Assembly (NCBI GenBank): GCA_017642885.1
Contig: JAEPOM010000003.1
Coordinates: 186,001-250,000, forward strand
From: Henriciella sp.
GTDB lineage: Bacteria; Pseudomonadota; Alphaproteobacteria; Caulobacterales; Hyphomonadaceae
DNA length: 64,000 nt
Reading direction: 5' to 3'
Within the stretch, counting starts at the first letter, position 1, and every line of letters begins with the position of its first letter. A program made the translations under genes and the position numbers. The notes below the pieces were generated by a model that made no database searches, had not been told where the DNA came from, and was given only the letters and a program-made list of their open reading frames with translations. Positions 48,811-57,856 of the stretch are shown here, piece after piece.

Positions 48811-48894
48811 GACGTTTCTCGCATTGCATTTGGCGTGGACGACACTAGGTTGCCGCCACATCAAGTGGCGAGCTGAAGCAGGCAAAGAAATCCT

Positions 48895-50298
48895 ATGGCA
48901 GAGACCTATGACGTCGTAATTATCGGCGGTGGCCCAGGCGGCTACAATTGCGCAATCCGAGCGGGACAGTTGGGGCTGAAGACTGCCTGTATTGAAATGC
49001 GCGATACTTTAGGCGGGACTTGCCTGAATGTGGGCTGTATTCCGTCCAAAGCCTTGCTGCACGCATCAGAATTCTACTCTGCCGCCAAAAACGATTTTGC
49101 CAGCATGGGAATCAAAACCGGCAAAGTCGAAGTCGATCTCGAGCAGATGATGGCGCAAAAGGCCGATGCCGTGGACGGCCTGACAAAGGGCGTCGCGTTC
49201 CTGCTTAAAAAGAACAAGGTCGACCACATTCAGGGCAAGGGCGAAATCAAAGCTCCTGGCCAGGTCGAAGTCACCGGCCCGGACGGCAAGAAGCAGATGC
49301 TGAGCGCCAAGAATATCGTTATCGCGACCGGCTCTGAGCCGTCTACGCTGCCTGGTATTGAGATTGATGAAGAGCGTGTCGTCACAAATACTGGCGCACT
49401 CTCCCTCAAAGCCATTCCGAAAAAGCTGGTGCTGATCGGGGCGGGCGTGATTGGCCTGGAAATGGGCTGCGTCTGGGCCCGCCTCGGCTCGGACGTCACC
49501 GTGATTGAATATCTCGACCGCATCTTGCCGGGTACCGACAATGAAATCGCCAAGGAAGCCCAGCGGATTTTCAAGAAACAGGGTCTTACTTTCAAGCTCG
49601 GTACGAAAGTGACCAATGTCGATAAGCTCAAGACCAAGCTGAAGCTGACCATGGAGCCTGCCAAAGGCGGCGACAGCGAAACGATCGACGCCGACATCGT
49701 CATCGTTGCAGTCGGACGCCGCCCATACACTGATGGTCTGGGTCTCGAGGCTGTGGGCGGCAAGACCGACAAGCGCGGCGTGATTGAAACGACAGAGCAT
49801 TTCAAAGTTGCCCCAGGCGTCTGGGCGATTGGCGACTGCATTGAAGGCCCAATGTTGGCGCACAAAGCCGAAGATGACGGCGCCGCGGTCGCGGAGCTGA
49901 TCGCAGGCAAAGCCGGGCATGTCGACTATGACCTGGTTCCGGGCGTGGTATACACAAACCCGGAAATTGCGACCATCGGCAAAACTGAAGAGCAGCTCAA
50001 AGAAGCCGGGATCAAGTACAAGAAGGGCAAGTTCCCGTTCATGGCAAATTCCCGCGCCCGGACCAATCACGAGACCACGGGTTTTGTGAAAATCCTCGCG
50101 GAAGAAGGCACGGACAAGATATTGGGCGCGCACATGATTGGCGTCGGTGTCGGTGAAATGATCCACGAGGTCGCCATCGCGATGGAATTCGGCGCCTCAT
50201 CCGAAGACATTGCTCGCACTTGCCACGCTCACCCGACCATGTCTGAAGCTGTCCGACAGGCTGCGATGGGCGTCGAAGGTTGGACGATGCAGATGTAG
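48895..50298 (+). CDS. lpdA: Dihydrolipoyl dehydrogenase (E3)
   Basis: A 467-residue FAD flavoenzyme reoxidising dihydrolipoamide in 2-oxoacid dehydrogenase and glycine-cleavage complexes. FAD-binding [17 protein letters not shown], redox-active disulfide [20 protein letters not shown] (C-x4-C), NAD-binding [20 protein letters not shown], second FAD motif [20 protein letters not shown], and the catalytic HAHPTMSEA near the C-terminus are all intact. The E1 and E2 genes are not in the window. The start has AAGAAAT only, a modest ribosome-binding site. Confidence 0.97.
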   Translation: MAETYDVVIIGGGPGGYNCAIRAGQLGLKTACIEMRDTLGGTCLNVGCIPSKALLHASEFYSAAKNDFASMGIKTGKVEVDLEQMMAQKADAVDGLTKGVAFLLKKNKVDHIQGKGEIKAPGQVEVTGPDGKKQMLSAKNIVIATGSEPSTLPGIEIDEERVVTNTGALSLKAIPKKLVLIGAGVIGLEMGCVWARLGSDVTVIEYLDRILPGTDNEIAKEAQRIFKKQGLTFKLGTKVTNVDKLKTKLKLTMEPAKGGDSETIDADIVIVAVGRRPYTDGLGLEAVGGKTDKRGVIETTEHFKVAPGVWAIGDCIEGPMLAHKAEDDGAAVAELIAGKAGHVDYDLVPGVVYTNPEIATIGKTEEQLKEAGIKYKKGKFPFMANSRARTNHETTGFVKILAEEGTDKILGAHMIGVGVGEMIHEVAIAMEFGASSEDIARTCHAHPTMSEAVRQAAMGVEGWTMQM

Positions 50299-50308
50299 CT
50301 CGTCCAGG

Positions 50309-50332
50309 GAGGCGCTTTTGTGCTGGCGCCTC
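50309..50332 (+). terminator. Stem-loop after lpdA
   Basis: GAGGCGC (50309-50315) pairs with GCGCCTC (50326-50332) across a 10-nt loop, 10 nt past the stop. No T run follows, so termination is not certain. Confidence 0.45.
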
Positions 50333-50403
50333 AACTGACGTTGCGGGGGTATTTGCCAAAGGTCGCGCGAGCAACTTAAGCTCACCCGAAACGGAGGCAC
50401 GTG

Positions 50404-50838
50404 ATGACCCTACTCCAGATATTGCTAGCGCTGAACGCTGTGTGGTTCGCGATGGCGTTTGACGCTTTTTATCGTCGCCGCAGGATTTTCGCCAAGGTCA
50501 TGGTTCCAATCCAGACGGACCGGGAAAACTCCGCTTATGATGCCCTCATCGAATCCGGGCGCTTCATGGGCGGGTTCAACCTTGCTCTGTCCGCGTTCAA
50601 TGTCCTGCTGCTCTTCAACATTGGCGGCTTCAACACTGCGTCCCAATGGGCCACGCTGCTTATATTCAACGCGCTGGCCCATGGCTCTCAATTCTTCGGC
50701 AACGTGCCCATGGCTCTGAAAAACCGCCGCGGCGGCGGTCTTTGGAACGTCTTCAAAGGCGTTATGCTTTTGATCTTCGTGATTGATTTCACACTGATGA
50801 TCGCCAATGCGGCACTGGCGGCGTGGTTGTTGGTTTAG
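50404..50838 (+). CDS. Hypothetical membrane protein
   Basis: A 144-residue protein with about four transmembrane helices (residues 2-20, 58-75, 83-100 and 118-140). A basic loop FYRRRRIFAK follows the first helix. AACGGAGGCACGTG precedes ATG 50404, so GGAGG is 8 nt away; GTG 50401 is also possible. No family recognised. It is convergent with the MarR gene. Confidence 0.68.
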   Translation: MTLLQILLALNAVWFAMAFDAFYRRRRIFAKVMVPIQTDRENSAYDALIESGRFMGGFNLALSAFNVLLLFNIGGFNTASQWATLLIFNALAHGSQFFGNVPMALKNRRGGGLWNVFKGVMLLIFVIDFTLMIANAALAAWLLV

Positions 50839-50849
50839 CTCCGCGCGGT

Positions 50850-51281
50850 TTAGCTGGTGCTAGATTCCTCTTCGAGCCGGTTTCGCATGGCGAGCATAAC
50901 CCGCAGCGCGCATTGAATTTCTTCAATATCGAAGTCACTGCTGATCGCGTTGACCCATTCTGTTTGGCGGTGATCAGCTACAGCGTAGGTATCGCGGCCG
51001 GTATCCGTGAGCACAACCAAACTCGCCCGCCGATGATGCGGATTGGGTTCGAACGCGATCAAACCTTCTTTTTCGAGTTCATTGGCTATCCGTTGAACGC
51101 CCTGTCGCGAAAGCCCCATGCTGCGCGCCAGCCATGCTACCGGTTGTGGGGTCTCGGCAAAGTGGATCGCGCCGAGCACCTGCCATCGGGCTGATGATAG
51201 TCCGAATGGTTCAACCAGCTTGTCGCCCGAGGCCAGTAACCGGCCGTTTAGGCGGAAGGTTTCCAGAACCAACTCGGTCAT
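50850..51281 (-). CDS. MarR family transcriptional regulator
   Basis: A 143-residue winged-helix dimer. ATG 51281 (MTELVLETF) has GGGAG 6 nt away. Typical features: LSSARWQVLGAIHFAETPQP, VAWLARSMGLSRQGVQRIANELEKEG with the recognition helix, and the wing PHHRRASLVVLTDTGRD. The N-terminal helix is dimerisation. It is divergent from the ABM/membrane pair and two palindromes lie between, so it probably represses both. Confidence 0.92.
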   Translation of the reverse strand: MTELVLETFRLNGRLLASGDKLVEPFGLSSARWQVLGAIHFAETPQPVAWLARSMGLSRQGVQRIANELEKEGLIAFEPNPHHRRASLVVLTDTGRDTYAVADHRQTEWVNAISSDFDIEEIQCALRVMLAMRNRLEEESSTS

Positions 51282-51331
51282 AGCAGCTCCCTTTTGCGTA
51301 TGCTTGTTTTTGAGCATCGAAACCCTCCTAT

Positions 51332-51347
51332 TGACAACATGTTGTCA
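51332..51347. promoter_or_regulatory. MarR operator 1
   Basis: TGACAACATGTTGTCA is a perfect 16-bp palindrome, 50 nt upstream of the MarR start. It contains a TTGACA hexamer when the preceding T is included. See operator 2; the two share TTGACAA/TTGTCA arms. Confidence 0.75.
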
Positions 51348-51364
51348 TATGTGCTGAGTCCAAT

Positions 51365-51382
51365 TTGACAATATGTTGTCAA
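51365..51382. promoter_or_regulatory. MarR operator 2
   Basis: TTGACAATATGTTGTCAA is a 7-bp-arm palindrome (TTGACAA/TTGTCAA) with a 4-bp centre, 25 nt upstream of the ABM gene start. Its centre is 34 bp from that of operator 1. Each operator would control one of the divergent genes. Confidence 0.75.
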
Positions 51383-51407
51383 TTAGTCAATCCATATGGA
51401 GACCGTT

Positions 51408-51776
51408 ATGTTAGAAATACAAGCCCTTGATCCCGCTTGCCCGATTGGAAACCAAATGGGCACAGATGAATCTCCCGTCATTCTCGTCAATCCGTTCCAT
51501 GTCGACCGCGAGCATATCGATGCGGTTGTAAAAGCATGGGAAGCCGACGCCACCTGGCTCAAGAAGCAGCCGGGATTCATCTCGACTCAGCTACATCGCG
51601 CGATTGAGCCCAGCACCATGTTCTTCAACTATGCCGTTTGGGAATCTACAGCCCATTTTCGCGCCGCATTCAGCCATCCGGATTTTCAATCGACTTTGGC
51701 GGCTTATCCAGATGGCACCGTCGCTGCGCCGCATTTGTTCAAGCGCATCGCAGTTTCCAACCTCTGCACGGCGTAA
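51408..51776 (+). CDS. Antibiotic biosynthesis monooxygenase (ABM) domain protein
   Basis: A 122-residue dimeric alpha+beta-barrel protein. ABM features are VILVNPFHVDREHIDAVVKAWE, LKKQPGFISTQLHRAIEP and NYAVWESTAHFRAAFSHPDF. ABM domains act on quinones, haem or aromatic substrates without cofactor; the substrate is unknown. ATG 51408 has GGAG 6 nt away. It is under the two MarR palindromes and is followed 12 nt later by a membrane gene. Confidence 0.85.
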   Translation: MLEIQALDPACPIGNQMGTDESPVILVNPFHVDREHIDAVVKAWEADATWLKKQPGFISTQLHRAIEPSTMFFNYAVWESTAHFRAAFSHPDFQSTLAAYPDGTVAAPHLFKRIAVSNLCTA

Positions 51777-51788
51777 GGGGAGAGTGCC

Positions 51789-52238
51789 ATGAAAACCAGA
51801 ATTCATGCGATCGCGGGCATCATCGGCTTCCTGTGCATCCTGACCTTTTGGACCAGCACCGTTTACGCGGAATTGTTCGCGACGCATGAAACGGTTGCTA
51901 CCATAAAAGCCCTGATCCTTCGTGGTATGCTTATCCTCGTTCCAGCCATGGCGATCGCGGGCGGATCCGGAATGTCGCTTGGCGCCAAATGGAAAAGCCC
52001 CCTGGCGATGGCTAAAAAGAAACGGATGCCGGTCATCGCCATCAATGGGCTTTGTATCCTGCTGCCATCCGCGTTTTTCCTGGCCTACAAGTCAGGTGAA
52101 GGTGCGTTTGACGCATGGTTTTACACCGTCCAGATCGTGGAGCTTTGCGCGGGAGCGCTCAATCTCTCTCTCATGAGCCTCAATATTCGCGATGGCTTGC
52201 GAATGACAGGACGCATACGCAAAAGCGGAGCAAGCTAA
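51789..52238 (+). CDS. Hypothetical membrane protein in the MarR operon
   Basis: A 149-residue protein with about four transmembrane helices (residues 5-25, 42-60, 82-100 and 112-130). Segments include HETVATIKALILRGMLILVP, a polar Gly stretch GGSGMSLGAKWKSP and a basic cytoplasmic loop AKKKRM. I do not recognise the family. It follows the ABM gene by 12 nt with AGGGGAGAG upstream, so they share a transcript. An oxidative or drug-response role is inferred from its regulator only. Confidence 0.7.
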   Translation: MKTRIHAIAGIIGFLCILTFWTSTVYAELFATHETVATIKALILRGMLILVPAMAIAGGSGMSLGAKWKSPLAMAKKKRMPVIAINGLCILLPSAFFLAYKSGEGAFDAWFYTVQIVELCAGALNLSLMSLNIRDGLRMTGRIRKSGAS

Positions 52239-52246
52239 CCCCGGGC

Positions 52247-52277
52247 GACAACGGATGTGGAAGCCATATCCGTTGTC
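52247..52277. terminator. Bidirectional stem-loop between convergent genes
   Basis: GACAACGGAT (52247-52256) and ATCCGTTGTC (52268-52277) form a perfect 10-bp stem between the membrane gene and the molybdenum hydroxylase gene. There is no T run on either side. Confidence 0.55.
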
Positions 52278-52285
52278 CAATCGCT

Positions 52286-54487
52286 CTAAGTCAGGCCCTG
52301 CTTGAAACTCGCGATCGGTTGACTGCGGACGCGGACGCCGGTTGCGGCAAACACGGCATTTGCGAGAGCTGGAGCAATGGGCGGGGTTCCAGGCTCACCG
52401 CCGCCGCCGACTTTCGCGCCGCTATTGATCAGTTTGACCGTAATCTCTGGCGCGTCTCGCATGCGCAGCATCGGGTAGTCATGGAAGTTGGACTGCACCA
52501 CAGCCCCGTCCTCGATCGTGATATTCCCGTAGAGCGCTGCTGTGAGGCCATAGATGATGCCGCTCTCGATCTGCGCCGTGAACCCATCAGGGTTCATCAC
52601 ATAACCCGGATCCGCCGCGCACCAGACGTGCACGACTTTCGGTTCCGGTCCGGTGACATCCACCTCGACCACTTGCGCGACCACGGTCCCGAAGGAATCC
52701 ACGAGCGCGATCCCCAGTCCGCGCCCGTCCGGCACGTCGCGGCCCCATCCGGCGGCGTCCGCCGCCGCATCCAGGACAGTCAGATATCGCGGTGAATGCT
52801 CAAGCAGTTTGCGGCGATAAGTATAGCCATCCATCCCAGCCTGGTCCGCCAGCTCGTCAACAAAGCTCTCGATGAAGAACCCATGCTGAGTATGGTCGAC
52901 GGAGCGCCACGGCCCGAACCGGACATGGTGTTCGGCTTCCGTGTGCTGGATCAGCTGATTGTCGATCTTGTAGGGGATATGGGACGCTTCAGGTGGGTCA
53001 AACTTCTGAACGAACATGTTCTCCCAGGAGACCGGCATTCCATCTTCATCTAGGCCGGCTTTGAACCGACTGATCGACGCGGGGCGGTACCAGTCCTGCT
53101 GCGTATCTTGCTCCCGCGACCAGATCATCTTGACCGGGTGATCGAACTCTTTCGCGATCTCGACCGCCATCAATGGATAGTCAGCTTCGGACCGCCGCCC
53201 GAAGCCGCCGCCGAGCATCACGTTGTGCACGGTGACATCGTGCTTCTTCACATTCAGGGCGCCAGCAATTTCATCCCGAACCGCGAGCGGGTTTTGCAGG
53301 CCAGACCAGAACTCGACTTTTCCCTCACGCACCCAGGCTGTTGCATTGATCGGCTCCATCGCCGCGTGCGCCAGGAAGGGGACGCGATACTCCGCTTCAT
53401 AGACGCGGGCGGCTCCGCCCGCAGCGCGCCGCGCGTTGCCTATGGCGATGTCTTCCTTGCCCTTGCCGTCTGCATCATCGATCGCTTGTCCGAGCAGGGC
53501 ATAGATGTCCGATTGCCCTAGCGATTCTGCGCCGGTTTTACTCCAGGTCACTTCGAGCTGGCGCACCGCATTTTCAGCCTGCCAATAGCTGTCGGCGACG
53601 ACCGCGACGAACCAGCCTTTATTGAGGGTCTTGATCACACCGGGCATATCCGCAGCATACGTCTCATCGACCTGCTCAGCCTTGGCTCCGAGTACGGGTG
53701 GCCCCATCACTGCGGCGTACTTCATGCCGGGCAGATCAACATCGATACCGAACTCAGCCGTGCCATTGGTCTTGGAGGGAATGTCAAACCGCTTGAGGGG
53801 TTTCCCCATCAGCTTGAACTCTTCCGGGCTTTTCAGCTTGGGTTGTGTCGGCGGCGCGTATTTTCCGGCTTGTTCCGCAAAGGCCGCGTACGGCTCAGAG
53901 CGGTTGGTGGCGTCGTGATAAACAAAGCTTTTTTCAGTGCGCAGCTCCTTGGCCGGGACGTCCCAGGTCTTGGCTGCCGCTTTGACAATCATCTCACGCG
54001 CCGCGGCGCCCGCAATCCGCATCCCGCCCATACCCGTAAAGCGGACGGCCGTGCTTCCCCCGGTGATCTGCAAGCCCATAGACTGCGCGATCCGTAGGAA
54101 GCCGCCATTGAGCGAGTCTTGCACCATCCCAGGCACTTTTGTGTCGCCCATCAGGAATTCACGCCCCAGCGGATAGTTGGCATAGGCTTCATGCGCAGGT
54201 GCCTGCTCATACGTGACCTTGTCCCAATCGGCGTCCATCTCATCGGCCAGCATCTGAGTCATTGAGGTAAAGACCCCCTGCCCCATTTCACTATGCGGAA
54301 CGATCGCTGTGATCGTATTGTCGGTGTTGAGTTTGACCCAGACATTGACCAGCGTTTCGCCGTCTTCAGTCATCATCTTGGCGAGTTTCGGGGCTCGGTG
54401 CCCCTCACGAATACCAACGCCCACCATCAACGCACCGCCGGATACGACGCCCGCTGCGATGAAGCCTCTGCGTGTCCATTTTCCCAT
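52286..54487 (-). CDS. Molybdopterin-dependent oxidoreductase large subunit (IorB-like)
   Basis: A 733-residue protein of the xanthine oxidase family. ATG 54487 begins MGKWTRRGFIAAGVVSGG, a twin-arginine signal. Conserved segments: TAIVPHSEMGQGVFTSMTQM, KTNGTAEFGIDVDLPG, HAAMEPINATAWV, VHNVMLGGGFGRRSEADYP and the active-site GGGGEPGTPPIAPALANAVF with the catalytic Glu. It resembles isoquinoline 1-oxidoreductase beta, which hydroxylates N-heterocycles or aldehydes. The substrate is unknown. The partner Fe-S subunit lies 15 nt upstream and has no signal, so the complex may be exported together. Confidence 0.9.
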   Translation of the reverse strand: MGKWTRRGFIAAGVVSGGALMVGVGIREGHRAPKLAKMMTEDGETLVNVWVKLNTDNTITAIVPHSEMGQGVFTSMTQMLADEMDADWDKVTYEQAPAHEAYANYPLGREFLMGDTKVPGMVQDSLNGGFLRIAQSMGLQITGGSTAVRFTGMGGMRIAGAAAREMIVKAAAKTWDVPAKELRTEKSFVYHDATNRSEPYAAFAEQAGKYAPPTQPKLKSPEEFKLMGKPLKRFDIPSKTNGTAEFGIDVDLPGMKYAAVMGPPVLGAKAEQVDETYAADMPGVIKTLNKGWFVAVVADSYWQAENAVRQLEVTWSKTGAESLGQSDIYALLGQAIDDADGKGKEDIAIGNARRAAGGAARVYEAEYRVPFLAHAAMEPINATAWVREGKVEFWSGLQNPLAVRDEIAGALNVKKHDVTVHNVMLGGGFGRRSEADYPLMAVEIAKEFDHPVKMIWSREQDTQQDWYRPASISRFKAGLDEDGMPVSWENMFVQKFDPPEASHIPYKIDNQLIQHTEAEHHVRFGPWRSVDHTQHGFFIESFVDELADQAGMDGYTYRRKLLEHSPRYLTVLDAAADAAGWGRDVPDGRGLGIALVDSFGTVVAQVVEVDVTGPEPKVVHVWCAADPGYVMNPDGFTAQIESGIIYGLTAALYGNITIEDGAVVQSNFHDYPMLRMRDAPEITVKLINSGAKVGGGGEPGTPPIAPALANAVFAATGVRVRSQPIASFKQGLT

Positions 54488-54501
54488 GGTCTTGTTCTCC
54501 C

Positions 54502-54963
54502 CTAGGCGCGCGCGGCGGTTTTGATGGCTGCGCGGATACGGCCATAGGCCCCGCAGCGGCAAATGTTTCCGCTCATCGCTACATCAATGTCTTCATCTGT
54601 CGGATCCGGATTGTCCCGGAGCAGCGCCACGGCAGACATGATCTGACCGGACTGACAGTAGCCACATTGCGGGACCTGATGCTCGACCCAGGCTGCTTGC
54701 ACGGCGTGACGCATGCCATCGTCATTGCCAACGCCTTCGATGGTCGTGATCTCGGCCCCGTCTGCAGCTGCCACCGGGGTCGAGCAGGACCGAACCGGCG
54801 TGCCATCCAGATGCACGGTACAGGCGCCGCATTGCGCGATCCCGCACCCAAACTTGGTCCCGTTCAGCTTGAGCTGTTCCCGAAGCACCCAAAGCAGGGG
54901 TGTGTTTGGGTCTACTTCTACGGACCGTTCCTCGCCGTTCACAATCAGCTTGGTCTCGGACAT
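54502..54963 (-). CDS. [2Fe-2S] subunit of molybdenum hydroxylase (IorA-like)
   Basis: A 153-residue protein with the two [2Fe-2S] clusters of the xanthine oxidase family: [18 protein letters not shown] with VRSC (plant-type ferredoxin cluster, about residues 38-60), and [11 protein letters not shown] with [14 protein letters not shown] (four-helix cluster, about 98-140). It passes electrons from the Mo subunit encoded by the next gene. ATG 54963 is the obvious start; the upstream intergenic to 55119 holds the promoter region. Confidence 0.93.
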   Translation of the reverse strand: MSETKLIVNGEERSVEVDPNTPLLWVLREQLKLNGTKFGCGIAQCGACTVHLDGTPVRSCSTPVAAADGAEITTIEGVGNDDGMRHAVQAAWVEHQVPQCGYCQSGQIMSAVALLRDNPDPTDEDIDVAMSGNICRCGAYGRIRAAIKTAARA

Positions 54964-55119
54964 GACAATCCCCTTACGCCTGAATGATTTGTATAATGTT
55001 CACGTACACCCGATCGTGGATCTGGCAAAGTAAATTCTGTGAGCGTGTCCGGCTCTACTGTTTCAGCTAAGGCGCAACTCCCTGGTTGCAAGCCGGGTAC
55101 GCCCTTGTAAGAGAAGGGC

Positions 55120-55731
55120 ATGTCGACCACCGCCCTTTTCCAAAGCTTGATTCAGCAGACGCGTATCGAACACTCCGATTTCCTAACGGATCTAGAAGCA
55201 GCCTGTTGGATGATTGAGGATGGCGATTCGGCAGGCCATGACTGGTGCGAGCGAGAAGGCTATCCCGGTTATACGTCTTATGCGTCGCTCGACGACTTAC
55301 CACAGCGTGCACCGGCCTTTTCAGACCTGGTCGCTAAGCTTGATGCGTTTGCGGCGACTTTTGCGGAAACATTGCATTGGGATCTGGGGGCGTCGCGTCT
55401 GAAATGCGACAGCCTCTGGGTCAATATTCTCGGAGAAGGCGGGCAGCATAGCGGACATATTCACCCGAACAGCGTGATTTCCGGAACCTGTTATGTTGCC
55501 ATGCCAAAAGGTGCCGGGCGGATTAAGTTCGAAGATCCGCGACTACCCATGATGATGGCCGCGCCGCCCCTCAAAACCGATGCGCCAGACCATGCCCGGC
55601 GGTTTCACTATACCGCACCGCAAGCTGGCGATGTCCTGATGTGGGAAAGTTGGTTACGCCACGAGGTCACTCCAAGCCAATCCGAAGAGGCCCGCATCAG
55701 TGTGAGTTTCAATTACGCCCTTGTCGACTGA
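55120..55731 (+). CDS. 2OG-Fe(II) oxygenase superfamily protein (TIGR02466-like)
   Basis: A 203-residue protein. DSLWVNILGEGGQHSGHIHP, then VISGTCYVAMPKGAGRIKFE, and a late GDVLMWESWLRHEVTPSQSE provide the His...Asp/Glu...His-like facial triad pattern of the double-stranded beta-helix. The overall order and the final RISVSFNYAL match the TIGR02466 group of putative 2-oxoglutarate dioxygenases. The substrate is unknown. Its stop abuts the convergent stop at 55732. Confidence 0.82.
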   Translation: MSTTALFQSLIQQTRIEHSDFLTDLEAACWMIEDGDSAGHDWCEREGYPGYTSYASLDDLPQRAPAFSDLVAKLDAFAATFAETLHWDLGASRLKCDSLWVNILGEGGQHSGHIHPNSVISGTCYVAMPKGAGRIKFEDPRLPMMMAAPPLKTDAPDHARRFHYTAPQAGDVLMWESWLRHEVTPSQSEEARISVSFNYALVD

Positions 55732-56373
55732 TCACTCGACCCGGTTGACCGGATAGCTGCGGCCATTGTCTTCAATCTCTAGACGAATGGAGCCGCTGAG
55801 TGTTTGCCGGATCGTCGCTTTCGCTGGCAGTGCGCCCGGCGCGCGGATCGCTTCGATCTGAATCTGGCGCCAGACTTGACCGTCTGCGGTCGTAAAGAAA
55901 TGCCGTCCAAGTTTATTGCGCTGAATACGTGTCACTTCTGTTTCGAAAAAATCCGGCTCTTCAACCGAATCGCCGCTGCCAATGCTCAGACTCACCGTAG
56001 GGACCCAAGACGGCAACAAGCGTCTTTTTGGCGGCCCCTCTGGTTGTTCCGCGGCGGCTGGTGCCGCTTCCGTAGCAGCCATCTGGACAGGTGCTGGCGC
56101 TGTTGTCGCCGCACCGGTGGACGCTTGCGGGGCTTGAACTGTTGCCTGCTGCACGGGCGCTGGCGCGATTTCAGCGGTTTGTACCGGAGCCGACAGGATC
56201 ACGGAAAGCGCTGTGGCGGCGCTTTCGAAACAGGTCAGCTTCTCAAGATTGTCTTCGATCGATTGGCACGCGACCACGTCTTCTGAAGCCTCACGCAAGT
56301 CTTGCGCGAAACCTGGGGTCGCAGTTCCCGTGACCATGACGGCAATAACAGCTAAACTTTTGTATGATTTCAT
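55732..56373 (-). CDS. Periplasmic protein with Ala/Pro-rich linker
   Basis: A 213-residue exported protein. ATG 56373 gives a signal peptide (MKSYKSLAVIAVMVTGTATPGFA) cleaved before QDLREASED. The first domain (about residues 24-60) has two Cys in VVACQSIEDNLEKLTCFE. A long Ala/Pro/Gln-rich linker (about 65-125) follows, then a beta-rich C-terminal domain (FETEVTRIQRNKLGRHFFTT, DGQVWRQIQIEAI, RLEIEDNGRSYPVNRVE). This plan resembles envelope proteins found in Hyphomonadaceae, but no named family is recognised. Confidence 0.68.
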   Translation of the reverse strand: MKSYKSLAVIAVMVTGTATPGFAQDLREASEDVVACQSIEDNLEKLTCFESAATALSVILSAPVQTAEIAPAPVQQATVQAPQASTGAATTAPAPVQMAATEAAPAAAEQPEGPPKRRLLPSWVPTVSLSIGSGDSVEEPDFFETEVTRIQRNKLGRHFFTTADGQVWRQIQIEAIRAPGALPAKATIRQTLSGSIRLEIEDNGRSYPVNRVE

Positions 56374-56511
56374 CGGACTACTCACGCCACTTCACTCTGT
56401 TTCGACTAAAGCATCGCAAAGCGCGTTGGCCAAGGCGAAATGTCTGCTTGACGGCTTGGCCGCGATCCTGCACGGGGCTCGGCAATTGACCATAAGACAA
56501 GGCTTCCTCCC

Positions 56512-57033
56512 ATGGATGTTTCAAAGATTATTTCGGGCCAAAACCCGCCGGATGACATCAATGTGATCGTCGAGGTGCCGCTGGGCGGCGATCCGATCAA
56601 ATATGAGATCGACAAGGCCTCAGGCGCGATGTTTGTTGATCGTTATCTCTACACCGAGATGCGCTATCCCTGTAATTACGGATTTGTACCCCACACATTA
56701 AGCCTTGATGGCGACCCGATTGACGTGATGGTTGTCGGCAATCGTCCGCTGGTGCCGGGTAGCGTCGTTCGGGCGCGCCCCGTCGGGGTTCTGATGATGA
56801 CCGATGATAAGGGCCCGGACGAGAAGATTCTCGCGGTCCCACATCCCAATCTGACCGCGTATTACGACAAGATCGCGACCTATCACGACTTGCCGGATAT
56901 TTTGGTCCAGAAAATCACCCACTTCTTCACTCACTACAAAGACCTGGAAAAAAACAAGTGGAGCCAAGTTGAAGGATGGGCTGGGGTCGAGAAAGCTCGC
57001 GAGCTGATTTCTCAATCGGTTGAACGCGCCTAA
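56512..57033 (+). CDS. ppa: Inorganic pyrophosphatase
   Basis: A 173-residue family I soluble pyrophosphatase hydrolysing PPi to phosphate. Motifs: VIVEVPLGGDPIKYEIDKAS, MFVDRYLYTEMRYPCNYGFV, the signature DGDPIDVMVV with metal-binding Asp residues, VPHPN and HFFTHYKDLEKNKWSQVEGW. Length is standard. It is a single gene on the + strand, convergent with carbonic anhydrase. Confidence 0.97.
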   Translation: MDVSKIISGQNPPDDINVIVEVPLGGDPIKYEIDKASGAMFVDRYLYTEMRYPCNYGFVPHTLSLDGDPIDVMVVGNRPLVPGSVVRARPVGVLMMTDDKGPDEKILAVPHPNLTAYYDKIATYHDLPDILVQKITHFFTHYKDLEKNKWSQVEGWAGVEKARELISQSVERA

Positions 57034-57120
57034 ACCGAAAGCTAGACGAGCCTAAAGACGCGCGGGGCGCATCACCTCGACTTCGGTCAAGGTGACGATG
57101 CCTATGTGCGCGCCGAAAAC

Positions 57121-57738
57121 CTATACCTTTTTAAACGCTCCGGTCTGATTGTCGCGCCAATGCAATTCTCCCAAGGCGATCGCAAACCAGGCACCATGTA
57201 ATTCCAAACGCCCCTCTGCCACCGCCTTGCGGACAAATGGAAATGACATCAAATTGTCAATTGAGGTTCCGACCCCTGCATGTTCAAGATCGGTTTGCGG
57301 ATCTTCGCTGCCCTGGCTCAGCACCGCGTCGCGGGTTTCATCAAGCAACTGAACCCATGGAGCGATAAACTGGCCGACCGGTTTATCCTCAGCGGCGGAC
57401 AAACAGGCTTGAACACCGCCGCATCCACCATGCCCCATGACCACGATGTGTTCGACTTTGAGCGCCGTCACCGCAAACTCCAGTGCTGCGCTAACCCCGT
57501 GCAATCCGTCGGTTTCTTCATAGGGAGGAACCAGATTGGCGACATTTCTCACCACGAAAAGCTGACCCGGTGCGGCATTGAAAATGTCAGCAGGTTCGGC
57601 CCGACTATCAGCACACCCAATGATCATGATCTTTGGCGACTGACCCTGACCGAGTGCCTCATACAATGCCGCCTGATGTTTGTATGGACCATCGCGGAAA
57701 GCACGGTAGCCTTCCAACAACTGCGTGATCGATTGCAT
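57121..57738 (-). CDS. Beta-class carbonic anhydrase
   Basis: A 205-residue enzyme interconverting CO2 and bicarbonate. The zinc site is IIGCADSRAEPADIF (Cys, Asp-Arg dyad) with VMGHGGCGGVQA (His and Cys ligands). FVVRNVANLVPPYE is a family strand. ATG 57738 (MQSITQLLEGYRAFRD) has AAGGAGG at ideal distance; an ATG at 57834 is in frame but would add an unrelated N-terminus. It is divergent from a TetR gene with a 118-bp gap that carries overlapping palindromes. Confidence 0.94.
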   Translation of the reverse strand: MQSITQLLEGYRAFRDGPYKHQAALYEALGQGQSPKIMIIGCADSRAEPADIFNAAPGQLFVVRNVANLVPPYEETDGLHGVSAALEFAVTALKVEHIVVMGHGGCGGVQACLSAAEDKPVGQFIAPWVQLLDETRDAVLSQGSEDPQTDLEHAGVGTSIDNLMSFPFVRKAVAEGRLELHGAWFAIALGELHWRDNQTGAFKKV

Positions 57739-57803
57739 CTGAAATCCTCCTTCGATGCGCGTCATGACGCAGTCGCAAATCCTATGCAAGTCCCCAAAGA
57801 CAA

Positions 57804-57827
57804 ACGGATCGTTCCGTGTTAACGGAA
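57804..57827. promoter_or_regulatory. Overlapping palindromes between carbonic anhydrase and TetR
   Basis: Three half-sites alternate: ACGGA (57804-57808), TCCGT (57813-57817) and ACGGA (57822-57826), each separated by 4 nt. They form two overlapping perfect dyads whose centres are 9 bp apart. The site lies 31 nt upstream of the TetR start, as expected for a TetR regulator binding as two dimers. Confidence 0.65.
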
Positions 57828-57856
57828 TCTGCAATGTTTAGGGTGACATCAAAGAG

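Noticed and set aside
49066-50166. 366-codon open frame opposite lpdA
   Set aside because: It lies fully inside lpdA on the other strand, has no recognisable domain and reflects the GC-rich codon pattern of a strongly conserved gene.
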